From: Amblyornis subalaris
Lineage: Eukaryota > Chordata > Aves > Passeriformes > Ptilonorhynchidae
Direction: 5' to 3'
DNA length: 64,000 nt
Assembly: GCA_018881555.1 (NCBI GenBank)
Contig: JACAXG010000493.1
Span: 1 to 64,000, forward strand
The notes below the pieces were generated by a model, which did not search any database, was not told where the DNA came from, and saw only the letters and a program-made list of their open reading frames with translations. Shown here piece by piece: positions 32,997 to 47,290 of this stretch. The number at the start of each line of letters is the position of its first letter. The stretch's first letter is position 1. Both the position numbers and the translations under genes were made by a program.

Positions 32997-33928
32997 TGTC
33001 TTGGGGTTTGTTATCCCATATCCAGGTTGTGCCCAAAATTGTCACTGTTTCTCTTTCTTCTGCCTCTCCCTTCCCAGCTCGGGGGTATCGTGATGCTTGG
33101 GAGCCCGGCTGGGATCCCAGCAGNGGGCAGGGCCGGGAGTTGCTCTCTCCCTTCCGGTCCGGGATGGGAGCAGCAGCAGCGCGTATGCCGAGGTGTGTGT
33201 GTGTATCGAGCCGGGCACTGCTGCATTGCGACTCAGCAGTCTCTTGGCTGGGGGTGGGTCAGTCTGTGCCCGGCTGGGAACAGAGAACAGTCCGCGTTTT
33301 GCCGGGAGCAGTNGGCTGCTCTGCTACACTGTAGCCCGGCTCCCCGGCTTGAGTCCGCCTGCTTTATTTTTATTTTTTTTTTTTTGCTGCCCCGGCTGCT
33401 TCTGTGCTGAGATCTGGGACCAGGGCTGCCTCCCGCCGAGCTCCTGCCCTGCCGCGTGTCACCACGGCTACCACAGTGTGTTGGGCTCNGAGACNCNGAT
33501 CTGCTGCGGTTCCTGCATGAGCGAAGCCTCCTCCCCTCCTTCCCCGTGCCCGAGCCGCCATTGCCACGCGGAGAGGTGGCCGCGCTCACGCCACAGCNCC
33601 CCCTGCCGGCTGCGAGAGTCACTGCAGCCACCGCCTCNNCGGGAACCAACAGCGCCCCTGCCGGCTGTGGGCACAGCTACACCAAAAAGGGACATTACTC
33701 AGCAGGAGAGAAACGGCTGTTACTGGGTTTTCCCCCTGTTTTCTTATTGTTGCTGTTTGTTTTGTGAGANATATCTCCTAGTAAAGAACCGTTATTCCTT
33801 TTCCCATATCATTGCCTGAAAGCCCCGTAATTTCAAGGGTATAATAGTTTGGAGTGAGGGGGTCATCGTTTCTGTTCTAGGAAGGTTCACGCCTTCCTTG
33901 ACAGACACCTGTCTTTTAAACCATGACA
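32997..33928 (+). mobile_element. GC-rich solo LTR of an avian endogenous retrovirus
   Basis: Termini are TGTCTTGG on the left and CCATGACA on the right, an imperfect inverted repeat of the TG...CA type. The word CCCTG flanks both ends (32992-32996 and 33929-33933), a perfect 5-bp target-site duplication. Inside are a GC- and CpG-rich body (about 33080-33660), a polyadenylation-like CTAGTAAAGAACC (33777-33790) and a U5-like tail. At 932 bp with no viral genes attached it is a solo LTR, and the 5-bp duplication points to an ERVL-like integrase. Long overlapping open frames on both strands (up to 240 codons) come from its base composition and are not genes. The orientation rests on the polyadenylation-like signal near the right end. 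Confidence 0.82.
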
Positions 33929-36900
33929 CCCTGGTATTGCCCCAGGAACTGAAGCAACCTGGCCCCCGAGTCTGCTCTCTGCAGTGCATACATAACAGGG
34001 TTGCAAAATTCCCTTGGCTCCAGGACAGGTCCCAGTGTGGGGGTTTTTCCAGACTGTGGTTTGGCATTGTCTGGGAGAGTGCTATGACAAAACTATTCCA
34101 GGGACCAGTGTAGTCACTTAAGATGTTAAGTGACCAAGCTCCACTGCCCTGGCAGTACCACCTTCTAACTTAGTATAGATGCACTCTTCTTGGACATAGC
34201 TGAGTGGATGGTGAAAGAATCTCCCCAGCAGGTGGTCGCGTGCAAATCCTCCCTGCTGGGGGGTTACAGTTTAGCTGTATATCATGGGAGCCATGTCAAA
34301 CCACTTGTCCTCAGGGCANGATATACTCCTGCCTGATTTATTTGGTGGTATAGACATAGCCTTTAAAGATCACGAGTTTTCTTTTTGCTATATTTCAGTA
34401 CATGTGAAAAGGAAGAAATCAAACTGTGCTTTGAAATATTTTATATTTCAATGATGAGAAAAAATATAAAAGAAAGGTGATAAACATTTCTGGATTCAAA
34501 CAAACACCTCAGATAAATATAACCTGGTGCATCTGACAAGTCAGGGGGAACAGAAAATACATATTTATTCAAGTAAAGCTATTTTTAGTATACATTGATC
34601 ATCAAATGAGCATATCTACTCTAAGAAAAAATATCATAGAATTATATCAGTCAGCAACAATGCCTTCTTTGGGTTTCAGATTCTTTTTGGTGAGAGTTTA
34701 CAACAGTAGATTCATATGAGATGGTAATTACAAACTAAAACTGATACATCAGCCATCCTAGTAGGAATGGACTATAAAGTAAACAATATCTATACTGTTT
34801 AGAACCACGATGGCACTGGCTGAATTGTAATTATGGTCAGAAATTTTTGATGAGTGGATGTAAGAAAACTACAATTTAGTAGAGTATACAGTGAACAAGT
34901 ACTGAAAACTTATTTGAAGCAGTGATCCATCATTTGTGTCAAACATGACAGTGCAATCATGCAGTAAATTCATGCTGTGTCAGATGCTACTGATTAAACA
35001 GACACGACTGCTGCTGAATCACGTGATTATGTTCCTCTCTATGCCATCTGCTATTAATAACAGATGCAAATGCCTAAAATAAAAGTAGTGAAGAACTGCA
35101 GTAAATACAAACAAGAATANATGGGTAAGCACATAAAAGTGAAGTGTCAGCATCATATCAGCATCAAAGGAAGATAAAAATAAAAACCAACAACAAAAAA
35201 CCTGATCAGGCTGTAATGTGAAATGAACCATATTANCAGAAAAAATGCCACATTAATAACCTGGTGTAGAAACTTACACTGTGTATTCCTTTTTCATCAC
35301 TTCCCTCTAGCTTTGAACTGCTGCATATAGTTCAGATTTCATTAAAATATTAGCATAACAGAATGCCATTTTGAAATCATACTTGTTTGCTTGCTAAAAT
35401 ATGATTTAAAGACCTGTATCTGCCAAAGAACACATATCCACAGGGGTTTCAGTACCAAGATGCTTTTAAAAATTCACCAGGTTCTTGTGAATTCAACTTT
35501 CACAGAGATAGGTAAAACAAATTCTCTGAATCCATCCAGAGAAAAAAGTATGCTGAGATTGGCACCAATTTCCAAAACAGTCTACAGCTGGGGGGAAAAG
35601 AGTCACTTTTAGCTACATTTTCTCTTCTTAGCTCTTAAGAGTCCTTTTTTGGGTGATGTGCAAAAGGAGAATAGATTGCTGCCTTCCTAAGTCTTTGCAC
35701 AGCTGATTCTCACAGCAGACATCCATACCCAGTGCTATCCTACACAAAAGGAGCAAGGCATCCTTTAGATCATACTTCTTGCTGTAACTATACTGAATTA
35801 CTCATTGAATTGACTACCAGGAGTGGTATCAGCTTCATGACAATTCCATTTAGTTTTCTATTTGAGAACAGTATAGCACAGATAAAAGAGCATCTAAGAA
35901 GTACCAGGGAAAACTGTTTNCCAAGTCCCAATTTACTTACAGAGTGTACAGTAGGGAAAGAAAGAGCAAAACTCTTTGTTGTTGCTTATGGATGTCACCA
36001 TAACGCAGTATGTGGATGCTGTTTGCCATGGCAAGCTTACAGACATACAATTCTGAGGCCAAATCAAAATCNTCTTTTTTTTTTTCCTGCCCTGGACAAA
36101 GCTATTATTTCTGAGACTGGTGCTCACAGAAGTAATTTACACTGCTCCATGGCCAGGTATCTTTCTCCATGTATACCTGTACTAACAAAGAACAAGTTCC
36201 CTAGTTTTCACTTGTCATAGCAAAACCTTTTCACTGATCTGCCAACATGGCAGATTATTGAGCATGTCATAATTACTTCCGGAAAAAACAAAAAACAAAA
36301 AATTAAAGCATCATTTTCAGATAATCTCTCTAAACTTAAATAGGGTAGGTTTTTTTGTTGTTGTTGTTTTATTTTTTAAGATTTAATTGAAATCNGAGCT
36401 GAAATGCCTATCTCCCTTATCCTTTAATGGGGGATAATGCCAATAGCTGCCAGCAGTAGTTTTGCATTTGTGCCAATGTGGAAGAGGGAGATACCTGCCC
36501 GTGGTGCCACATGCTGGCATAGTTATGTAAACAAATTGCTGGGTTACAAAATAACAACAAAAAGCAGACAANGCATAAATTTCTGAAACTGAATGGTAAG
36601 ATCTTCATATATTTGTTGTTTTATTTTTACATATAAAACCTAGAATCAAATGTTGTTTTTAACAGAAGAGTCCACTCTTTTCTAACAGCATTTATCGTTG
36701 TTAGTCAAGATAAAAACAAGCAGAAATATTTAAAAAATCTTAGCTGTTATGTGATAGCACTAAAAGTGCATGTTTCTGAAACTGAAGGTATTGTAGTCCA
36801 TCTGTACAGAATTGTCACTTTAATGGAAACAGCCTCCTTATTACAAGACATTGTGACAGAAGAATTTGCATCACATCTGAAAATTGCACAGTTTATGTAT

Positions 36901-39900
36901 AATTTAGAACCCATTAGGCAGAAAATGTAGTTTTCAGTCTGAAGAATTTTCATTGGAGAAATCTTCTTGCATAATAGTAGCACATATAGTAGTAGTGACC
37001 TAGCAAATAAATAAATAAAATATTTCTGGTTTAAGCCAGCAACTTTATGCTGGAATTTAATTCCTATGTGAACCACTCAATAAAATCAAATTGCCATATC
37101 TCAGACATACCACAGAAATGATTGGCGATAATGACTCAATTTCAGTTCATCACTAAGAACTGAAACTGCTTGGTGATGATAAATTCAATCCCAGAGTATT
37201 GTGCTGTGGACTGTTTGAGTCAAGAACTTCTTAAAAGTCTCTTGAGGAAGAGTTCAGACACTCTTTGTCTTCCCACAGGATTATAAAAGGTCCAGCATCA
37301 CACATTAGCACAGTCACAGCATCTATGACCCAAAAAACCCCAGGTCAACATGTATCTGAGCAGAAAAGAGAATCAGGAGGGTCTTTAGGAAAGGTTTTAG
37401 GTGTCTGCAATAGCGAGTATCAGTGCAATGGCCTTTAACCTGGAACAGTTCACAGAGTANTTCCTTTTATCAAGTTGAAATCTCATCAAACATCAGTAGT
37501 GACAGAAAAAGTAGTAGGTCATAGGGTGAGAGAAGAAGAGTTCAGATATGTCCATTTGAGGGCTAATGTCCTAAAGGAATGTCTTTAGCTAATGTTGCTT
37601 CATGATGGAAAGAAAAGATGATGTACTGCAGGAAAAGGCAAACGATTTCAGTATTCCCAGTTTTTGTTCATCCCATCCACTGTTAGCTCTCCTTTCTTGA
37701 GCACAGAAGACAGCTGAGCACTTGATAGGCTTTGCAACAACACTAGAAGCACCACACATCCCATTTTCAGCTGTCAATACTCTCCAGGGCTTCAAGCAGA
37801 GAAAAATAAGAGGAAAACAATTTCAAACCAAACCAACCAGCTAAACGAAAAAGCTCAGGAAAAAGATANAGCACAGAAACTAAATGTTCTGGTGTCAGCA
37901 GGTAAGGAACAAAGGCCCTGGAGCATAAGATTAATTAAAATATGGTACCAAACCCCAGAATCCACAAATTTTAGATCCCTTTCGGAAAATGCCTCCCAAT
38001 CAAACACCAATGTATCACAAATGTCAAGTTATTAACATTGGTCTTATCCGTATCTTGTCACACAGTACAAAAAGCTGNGTTTACAACTAATCATCCAATC
38101 CAGATAATATCTGTGCCCTTAACTGCTCTTATAGGATCTCTATCCATAACCAGGTATTATCTTGGCTTTCCAGTTTGTCATACTATTGGCTCTTTCCAGC
38201 AGTATGTCTGTGCATATTACTGAATCTTTCCCCTTCGTTCTGCTCTTCATTGCTAAGTATTTATTCCTTGGCAAACTAATGCAGGTTGTTTTATCCTCCA
38301 AATACATTCACAACTTTACCATAGTTAAAATAACCCAGCTAATAAATGTTGTCTGTACATTGTGTAGTCTCATTGAATACTGCACAATTTCCTCAGGAGA
38401 GTAAGTATTTTTCCTATGGCACTGGGGCCAGTTCTGGAGTACTGACACAGAAGTGTCAAGGATAGCAGTAAACAGCAGTGGTGGCAGCTGCCCTCAAAAG
38501 ACAAAACTTCTCTTGTATCAGTTTTCCTTTTCAGAAAAGAAGTTCCTTCAGACTTTTCCTTTAGAATTAATGAGAAGACTAAGTATTTCTGAACTGAGTG
38601 TTACCAAACACCCCTCTCTCCTGTATCAGAAGCTATCTAATTTATTTATATGCTGGGTCTTAAGTATCTTCAGGATTTAGGCTTCTTCCCTGGCTCAGGA
38701 TTCACAGATTAGCGCACTTCTTTTGTAGTCTTCTGCAGCTGGTGGGGATCCTGGTTGCTAAACCTACAGATTAGGAGACTGAACACAGAGACATTGTTTA
38801 TGCACCAGGATGGTTCTTTATGTACCCAACATGTGAGAAGTCACACATGGCAGGCTTTCAAAATTCTCTAAGGGGTGTCCAGAAAATCTACGTAGTGTTT
38901 TCTCTATATATTTAACTAGAAAGAAACCCTTAAAAATTCTATCCAAGGTCACAAAAGAACTATAAAAAAAAAATCCCTAACTCCCACATATCAGATTAGT
39001 TAATCCTACCAGTGAATAAATACCCTGTTTTCCTTTGGTGCTCTTTACTTCCAGTATAAGGTCTTTAGAACAGCTGGGTACAGAGAGAGAGGTGTATATT
39101 CAAGTCATGGTACAGGCCTTATATAATAGGATCTTGGTATATGACAATAAAAATAAATGGTAAAACTGACGATAACTTAAGGAGCATCGTGAGGGATGAA
39201 ATACATTTTTACTGTTCTCCATGTTTCTTTGCCCTTTTTAGACCATTCTAAGTAGTCATTTCTGTTTCTTTCAAAACTGTTCACTGTAAATCCCTCCTTA
39301 TACACCTTCATCTCCCACCAAAACATTTTTAAAAGTAAATATGAAACGAGAAAGGTTTTCTGTTGGCTGTGTCTCTACCCACAGGGAAATAAATCGAAAC
39401 AGGAGCAATATAGTGTAATGTATTATGATAGTTTTAATAAATGAGGAACTTGGAACAGTATAAATCATTTTCACCTAAATGACTCTCATGGCAACACATT
39501 ACAATACTCACTGATGGTAACAACTAAGTCCTCATAAGCAGTTATTTTTACAATAGACTAGAATTATTTTATACTTTCTAGTTTTAGAATGGTTATCCAA
39601 TGGTCTAAACTCTTACTGAAAAAGAAACACGAAACATCTTGTATCAGCAGCCACTTCTGGTCACTTCAGCTGTGAATCATGAACAATTTGAGTTCTGAGA
39701 ATAGATGCAAAACAAGAATCCTGAGAGGTAAAACCCCATATCTGCCCATTAAATGTTACTAGAATCTCAATCCATAGAAAAGGCAAACTATGCTATGTCA
39801 GACCATGCATAGCACTAGTGCTTCCTTACAGCAAAGCCTCGCCTACCCTTGGCATTGTGGCAGCGGAAGTTAGAGGTCCATAGCTGCTTTCTGTAAATAA

Positions 39901-42900
39901 GCTTAACTCATTTTAAAAGCTTTCTCCAGTCAGCTTTTTAACTCGGACATGACATTAAAGTGAGTTTCAGGGAGTCATGAAGCCTATATTTTGATTATAT
40001 ATTCCTTGTACCACTCTGATGTCATCATCCATTAATGCACAGTGAGGCTTTGGTTCTGCTGAGAGGGAGAGAGCATCAGCATTTTATTTCTAAAGCTATG
40101 CAATTTAAAATGTTTCTACATCTATTGTCTTCTACAATGATTTTTTTCATGTTATTGGCTATAGTTATGTCACAAATACGAAGTAAGGCATATGACCAGA
40201 AAAATGAATAAAAAATTATTTTATTTTTAGTGTTTCTTTGCATAATTAGATATAGAAAATGCATGTGATGGTCATGCATTTATTTTAGTAATTGTTTTGT
40301 TCTCAAAAGTGGTGCATAAGCAGTATTGTGATTGTTCAATCCTACTCAGGTATGAAAATGCGTATCCTACCTAGCCGTGCAACAAAACCTCNCAGTAATA
40401 GGCCTCTTCTTGCTGACCTAACATGATTGCCTTAAACCAAGCTGGAAAGAAGCACCTGTGCTCCTATTTCCCTTCCTGTACAGATCAGTGAGAGGCAAGA
40501 GTGGGCACATCCTAGATGATGAATTTATTCCTCTGTGTGACAGAGCTGTGTGAACTGGTGTGCTTTGTAGAAAGCATTAGATATGCTGTGCTGGTATAGA
40601 TCAGTATTAACAATTCTCCCTTGAACTAAGAAGGCAACCAGAGGTATCTGCGGGGAACAAGTGGCATAAACACAACATGCAGCTAAAAGAGGACTTGGAG
40701 ATGGTCACCACAGAGAAGTTAGCTGGATATAAATTTACACAATATTTGCAACTGTCATATAGGCATATTAAAATACAATATGCATAGTCATATGCACTAA
40801 AATCATGTACAAACCAGAAAAAAGTAATCAGTGAATTCAAGCCCAAATGTATACCCTAAACGTGAGCTTGTAGATGATCCAAAAGGTATCTTATCCTACA
40901 TTTACTATTTCCAATGCTAGTATCTGAATTTTTCTTCTAACCCCTTTCAACCATTTAATGTATTGCCAAGGAGGCTATACTGATTACTGCCTGGAAACAA
41001 GAGCCCAGCCATGGATGGGTCTATAACACAAAGGAGCAGGAAAAGGATTGGCTGGTGGAAAGCCCTCGATCAAAAGAAAATTAAAAACTTAGCACATTGC
41101 AACTATCTGGAATGTGGAAGTAGGAAGGTATCTCTGACTTAAATCAGGAACAATTTCTTTGGACTAGGATTAGTGAAGTGTATCCTTGTTTAATCTTTTG
41201 ACAAAATGGTAACTGAAAAGCAACCTGCGATGGATTGTTTCTTTGTGTCTAAACCTCCTGACCCTAAACCTCACCACTGAGCTATCAAATACTGAGTACT
41301 TGCTTCCCTCAGATGAATCTGGAATACATTGTCAGGTTATATACCTGCATCTTTAATGAAAACACCAGTAAAAGAGAGAGCAGAGGAATGCAGTGATGGG
41401 GATTAGTGAACTAATTTCAGCTTTTGCAACAACCATCTGGAAGTCTCAGCTCCAGCACCCGACTGCTAATAAAACAGCCCCTGGAAANTGGATCATCTGC
41501 AGGCGTTACACTTACAGTGGTTACTATTGCCCTTCTCCATGATGTATTGCAAAGCTCTTGCACTAATTTTGTTGGCTTAATAAAATGGTGTTTTGGCACA
41601 CTCAATTAATATATATTCTCCATGGTAATTTTCCCATCTAATGGTTTGATTTTATCTTCCCAATATTGCTATTGTTGCAATTTGGTAATTTTATTCTAAA
41701 TTTGTGTGATACTGAGTTTTCCAGTAGGTTTGGAGATAGGTTACTTATTCATGTTCTAGGGTAATGAGGCTAGTTAGATTGGCCACATATTTCAGTTGTA
41801 CCAGGCAGAAACAGACTTACCTGCTGTGAACCACAGAATTTTGTGTCAGGAAATTGTGTGAAATAATTAAGGAGACTGAATAGCCACAGCAGTTCAGGCA
41901 GCTTCTACACCCTTGTTTAAGGAAAACTTGCTAGTTGTCGACAATTTGTTTTTATATGTCTGTTTCAATTACATAGTTTCCAACAAGAAAAGTATTTCCT
42001 TCCTTGATAATTTTTGTAAAAAAAAAAAAAAATCTACAAAACCTTGAAAATACATTCTCATCTTATAATTTGTTTATTAGATTCAGAGTGCCTTGTGTCT
42101 TAACTTCGAACTCGCTGATATACCACTGCATTTTCTTTTAAAACTACTCTCTGAGATCCTCCGTTGCCACGTGCTAAACTTCTTTTGAGAGCAGTCTTAC
42201 TATAGCTGATTCATCCTTTCAATATAAGGAAAAAATCATGCTGATAAACTTAAGGAAGAATGTTAAAATGATGGTACTTTATAGATACAGCTTATGCACA
42301 CTGATAGAGAAAAGCAGAGGAAATTGTGTTTNCTGCTGAATGGTGGAAGGTAACAGAAATCGCTGTGGGAATGAATGTTGTCATGAATAAAGGATTTTCT
42401 AAAAGTTTAGCATTAAACAAAAACAAACAAAGAAAAAGAAACACAAGGAAAAAAAAAAAANAAACAGCCAGTTAACAGAAGCAACAGTTCCAATTAGTGA
42501 AAAACTTTTCCTGCTGGCCATTGAAATACAGACACGAAACAGTTTTTTTATCTTCTCCATCAAGTCGTTCAAACATTCTCTATAAAAGGAGCAATAGTTT
42601 CCCTTTACTAAGTTATTTATATAAAAAGTTAAAATATTCTGGGATTTTTGAAAAGCATATCAATCACTTAACTCTTATAATGGCCTTTCCAGAAGTAAGA
42701 ATAGTTAGTTTTGAGCCCATGCATTATATCAAGTAATTCTGGGATACTAGCCAGTGTAGCTAGTGCAACTTGCAGGTTATATTTTCAAGCCATATCAGTT
42801 GCACAAAATATTTTTGGAAAACACTGTTTAATTCTGCACCCTTCTTAGTTTGGTTTTCACAAGTCTGCAGGAGTAGCCTCTGATTAAGACATTTGAGTCT

Positions 42901-45900
42901 ACAGTTGCAGACAACACAAAAGACACTGTGCCATGGTTGTAGTCATCCTCATGAGATACTACTACTACTAAGGTCCTTTTTACACATTGTCCTGGACCAC
43001 CAAGTTAATCAGTATCCTAGTTTAGAAAAAATGCTACATTTAGAATTTAAAAGGAAGCTCTTCTGCCACATATACCATCATATTCAAAATGAAAACTTCT
43101 TCCATTTCTATAGCACAATTTATATAAAATTATATGTATACAATATGTATAAATATACAAAATTAAAATGATCTTTTAGTTATTACCACTCTACTCATTT
43201 ACATTGTTTCACTTCTTAGTTTGCCTATAAACGTTTGAGGTGGTTTAAGAAGCCAGTCGACATCTCAAGCCTAGACTGGAATAGAAACTAAAGTTAACTA
43301 CTCCTTCATCTACTTTTCCAAATGTACAAAAGTTTTAATTTTTTTGTTTTTCAAGCAGGCTACACAGATTTGAAACAAGTATCAATGATCATTCCCTAAC
43401 GATTGAGTAAGTGGCAAGAATTAGAGACATACTGTTATCCTCAAAGTTTCCTACTGAAAACATAGAGCTAATGCCATTTCATTTTTTGATCAAGCTCCAG
43501 ATATTCGAGTGATTTATTGTTCTGGCAGCCAGGAGCAACTTGTCATTTTGGCAACATCTGAAGTCCTGGCATTACTTTCAAAAGTGGCAGAAGATTAAGC
43601 TTTTTTTAATATTATCTTAAACACACAAGAAACTGAATTTGAAATTGCAATAGTTTAGAAATCAAAACACCTTTCCCTGGAAGCAATAAATTTCTGTGTT
43701 CTGTGGGATTGTTCTTTGGAAATTGTAATGCTTGAAATGCTTTTTTATTCACTCTGCTAATCCAAAGTTTTAGAAGTTTTCTTTCTTTTTGTATGAGTAA
43801 CAGATTAGAATCAAAACAGACTTTATTTACAAATTCTACTGTGTTTGAAAGCAACATATAGATAAATGTCTGCTTAAGTTGGTTTGGGCCTTCATTTTCT
43901 TTAGGATAATTGTCTTTTTTTCTTTATTTATCTCTATTTCCACTGAAAAGAAATATTTTTACTTACGGTCCTTATGACTTTTTCCTCAACGCTGAAATAT
44001 TAATCTCATATTAACCACAACAGTGTAATATAAAATATACTCGTTTTGATTTTCATCAGTTTTTCTTACATATATAGCACTTCAGAGATTCCTAAAATAT
44101 CTACAAAGTATTTCCTGGCTTTTCCTCAGAGCACATTAGTTTTGCTAGGTTGCACCCCTGTCTTGCTTTTATCTGTGTTTCAGGTCTCACTGAGAAATTA
44201 CAAAATATAGTACAATAAACATCACATATATGCTGTTTATACTCCATTGAAAAAAGCACAGCAACAAATAAGAATGCTGAACTGTGTCAATCCAGAACAA
44301 CAGAGTTCTTCTACCAGTACCAAAGAAGAGCCTCTATTATCAAGAGAAAAACATTTAATAATCTGTAAGACATCAAGAATAAAGGTACTATTAGACCTCA
44401 TGGTTGAGGCAAGGTGAAGTGGGTTTTTTTTGTTGTGCTCTGATCTGTATTAGACATAAATTAATGTGTAATTAGGTTCCCAAACTGCCTAATATGGCGT
44501 TTTGCCTCCCTAAACAAGATTTATACTGCAGTCTGCTCTGCATTTAACCTGAAAAAGCAGACACAGACCTTCAGGATTGCACCCTTTTCACTTTTTGTAC
44601 TATGCTGAGACAAGAATTTGGGCAGTGGCTCTCTGGCTAAATGAGCGTGTCTGATTTACCTTTTAGTTGGAAAGGTATTACTAATTTTTTTGCTGGATAT
44701 TTGGTTTCAGACATACTGGGTCACCAGTTCAGTTTCTTTTGACTAATTGAGTAATTTCTTCAGCTGACTAATACATGTGGTGGAAAAAAAGACTGATGTA
44801 CTGCAAGAGGACATATGAATAATTTTCATACCTTTATCACTGTTCCTATGAGTAAAATGGCTTCTTTTGCATCTCAGTGGGTTCATATTTGTCCTGATAC
44901 ATTAGTGGGATTAAATAATAATAGTATTAAATAGATTATTTTTTTTAAATAAGTTTCCTATGTATCCAAAATTGAAAATTACCTAGTTATCTTGTGATCC
45001 TAGATTATCTTTTTCTACTCATACTTAATGGAATATTTTAATTAATTAGTCAATGAAAAGCATTGCTTATTAAAGCATCATGAATACACAGCTGAAAAAA
45101 CCAGAGGGAGAAAATCTCTAACATTTATAAAGTGATAAAATAAACAAAATTTCCAGGTCCTGCTAGTAGCGATGTACAGCTCTCATGTGGATTTAAAAAA
45201 ATTAAGATTATGAGACAGATTATACCCAGCTCTTAATGAATATTCATTCCACCTAAGCTTGTAGGTGCCTATTGGCATAGAGAACTCAAAAGCGATCCAT
45301 AAACGTCAGTGTGTGGATGAGCACATCAACACTGAATGCTAATAAACCCAAACAAAGAGAAATAGAATTGACAAGAATTTAATAAAGCATGTGATTTACA
45401 CCGAAATGAATGTTTCTGCTTAATAAATTTCACTATAAAAANCACTGGATTATGCTTGTCTACACCTGTTCTATCTTCTGCTGCTTTATAATCTGCTTTT
45501 GGCTCTGCTTAAAACTGCACAAGTGACTGTGGGATGGTTAATAAATCATAAATGTTACCCAAACCCCTCATTGGTTTCCTTATTGTACAAGAATGACATC
45601 ACCACCTTACTGGTTTATACTGAGATTAAAATGTTGTCTACCAAATTTGATATTGTTCAATTACAATTTTATGCTCTTACACTCTGATCCAGAAAAGCCT
45701 GGAAAAGTGAAGGTTACTTATGAAAGGAATAATATAATGTGTTCACAAAACAAATACTAAGTAATTTGTACTTTTTCCCAGATTAGAATAAATGTGGAAT
45801 TAAGTTTAATAANTTTGAAGATGATTGCATGTAAATGAAGGAGCTCAAGTTATTTTTGTCTTTTTTTTCTTCTCTTTTTTTCACAAACTTCTTACTGTCT

Positions 45901-45949
45901 TAATGTAATTATACATCTGCATAGTGCAAAATAATTACATTCCTGAAAA
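33929..45949. other. AT-rich intronic stretch, nothing assigned
   Basis: Twelve kilobases without a recognisable exon or transposon. The longest open frame (162 codons, plus strand, 35732-36220) matches no family I know and uses no coherent domain pattern. An A-rich tract with AAAC and AAAG units lies at 42417-42465, and AAATAAATAAATAAA lies near 37005-37019. Confidence 0.55.
42417..42465. repeat. A-rich tract
   Basis: Fifty bases that are almost all A, broken by C, G and one n. No retrotransposed gene body was recognised beside it. Confidence 0.75.
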
Positions 45950-47290
45950 GATGAGGAGGAACAGTTGTGCTCTGTGTTGAGGAGTGGCTGAAATAAGTTG
46001 AGAGTTGCCTTGGATCAGACTTAGTAGGGAGGACATTGCTGTAGGTGCCTGCTATAAACTACATGATCAAGAAGAATCAGATAAAGGCTTCTTTAGACAG
46101 CAGAAAGAAACCTCATGACCATGACTGGTACCTATGGGGAACTTCAACCAACATGATACCCACTGAAGGAAATAAGCTTGGGTGTGAACAACCCAGAAGG
46201 CTTCTGCACTGTGCTGATTACCTTTTCTTCATGTAGCTGATTGACAAACTGACGAGGGAGATGCTCTGTTGGACCTGTTCATCAAAGGACAGAAGAACTG
46301 GTCAAGGACATGAANGCCAAGGGCAGCCTGGGCTTCAATGACTATGAAACTATGAAGTTTAAAACGCTTGAAGAAAATAAACAAAAGCAGAAGAACTGTA
46401 AATAATGGAATTACAACCCTGTATTTCAGGAGAACTAATTTTCAATTGTCTAGAGATCTGCTTAGTACGATCCCATTGCCAGCAACCTTGGAAAGTAAAG
46501 AGGCCCAGCAATGCTACTTGATTTCCAAGGGAACCTTCCTCTGTGCAGAGGACCATCCATTCAGACATGCAGAAAGCAGAGCAAGTGTAGCAGAAGGCCA
46601 GCAGGGATAAACTATGCCCTCCTGTCTGAGTTTAAAAGACAAAATGAAGTACCCAGAAGATGGGGCAGGAACACACTACTCATGACAGATATAGAAATGT
46701 TGTGCTGCGGGCAGGAATGGAGTTAAGAAAATCATAGCACAGCTGGAATTGGAAAAATGTGAGGCAGGTGAAATGGGTAAAGAGGGATTTTGTACATCCA
46801 AATACACTCACGCAGCGAAAGACAGACTAAAGAGTATGTGGCACAATGTTCAGTGGGACAAAGGATCTAATGATTCTGTGACATAGATGTGTCTTTCATC
46901 TAATGATGAAAGACCAACGCATTCAAAGGCCTTTTTGCCTTAGTTTTCACTGGAAAGGTCTGCCCTCTGGCCTTCCACTTCCCCAAGCCTAATAGAGCTC
47001 TGTGGTAGTGAAGTATCATCCTCAGTAGAAGAACACAGAGCTATGGAGGGCATAGGATCTGATGGGATGCACCCCATTGTGCTGACGGAGCTGTTCACTG
47101 TCATTGCAAGACCACCTCTATCAACTTTGACACATCACAGCAGCAGAGGGAGGTTCTTGACGACTGCAGATGAGCACAAATTACTCACTGCTTCAAGAAG
47201 GACAAGAAGTATGGAGGGAAATACTCTCCAGTCAGCTTCACCTCAGTACATAAGAAAGTTATGAAGCAAATTCCTCTCAAAGCCACCCCT
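45950..47290 (+). mobile_element. CR1 LINE remnant: endonuclease to early RT
   Basis: Reading across frames gives CR1 ORF2 in order. An endonuclease segment lies at about 45960-46360 (VLCVEEWL counterpart, then PHDHDWYLWG, GCEQPRRLLHCADY, and the KDMKAKGSLG counterpart). The linker follows at about 46420-46680 (RRTNFQLSRDLL, then LLSEFKRQNEV). The start of the reverse transcriptase is at about 47045-47280, with SDGMHPIVLTELFTVIARP in place of GPDGMHPRVLRELADVIARP, then FKKDKK and YSPVSFTSV. Frameshifts, stops and a disrupted catalytic half make it inactive. The RT YADD region and 3' end are absent, so this copy lost its 3' part after insertion. Confidence 0.85.

Noticed and set aside
33097..33819. 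Longest open frame in the window (240 codons, plus strand)
   Set aside because: It lies inside a GC-rich LTR with a target-site duplication, contains many ambiguous residues and overlaps long frames on both strands, as expected from low stop density.
35732..36220. 162-codon plus-strand open frame in AT-rich intron
   Set aside because: No domain, family resemblance or splice context. One such frame in 64 kb is plausible by chance.
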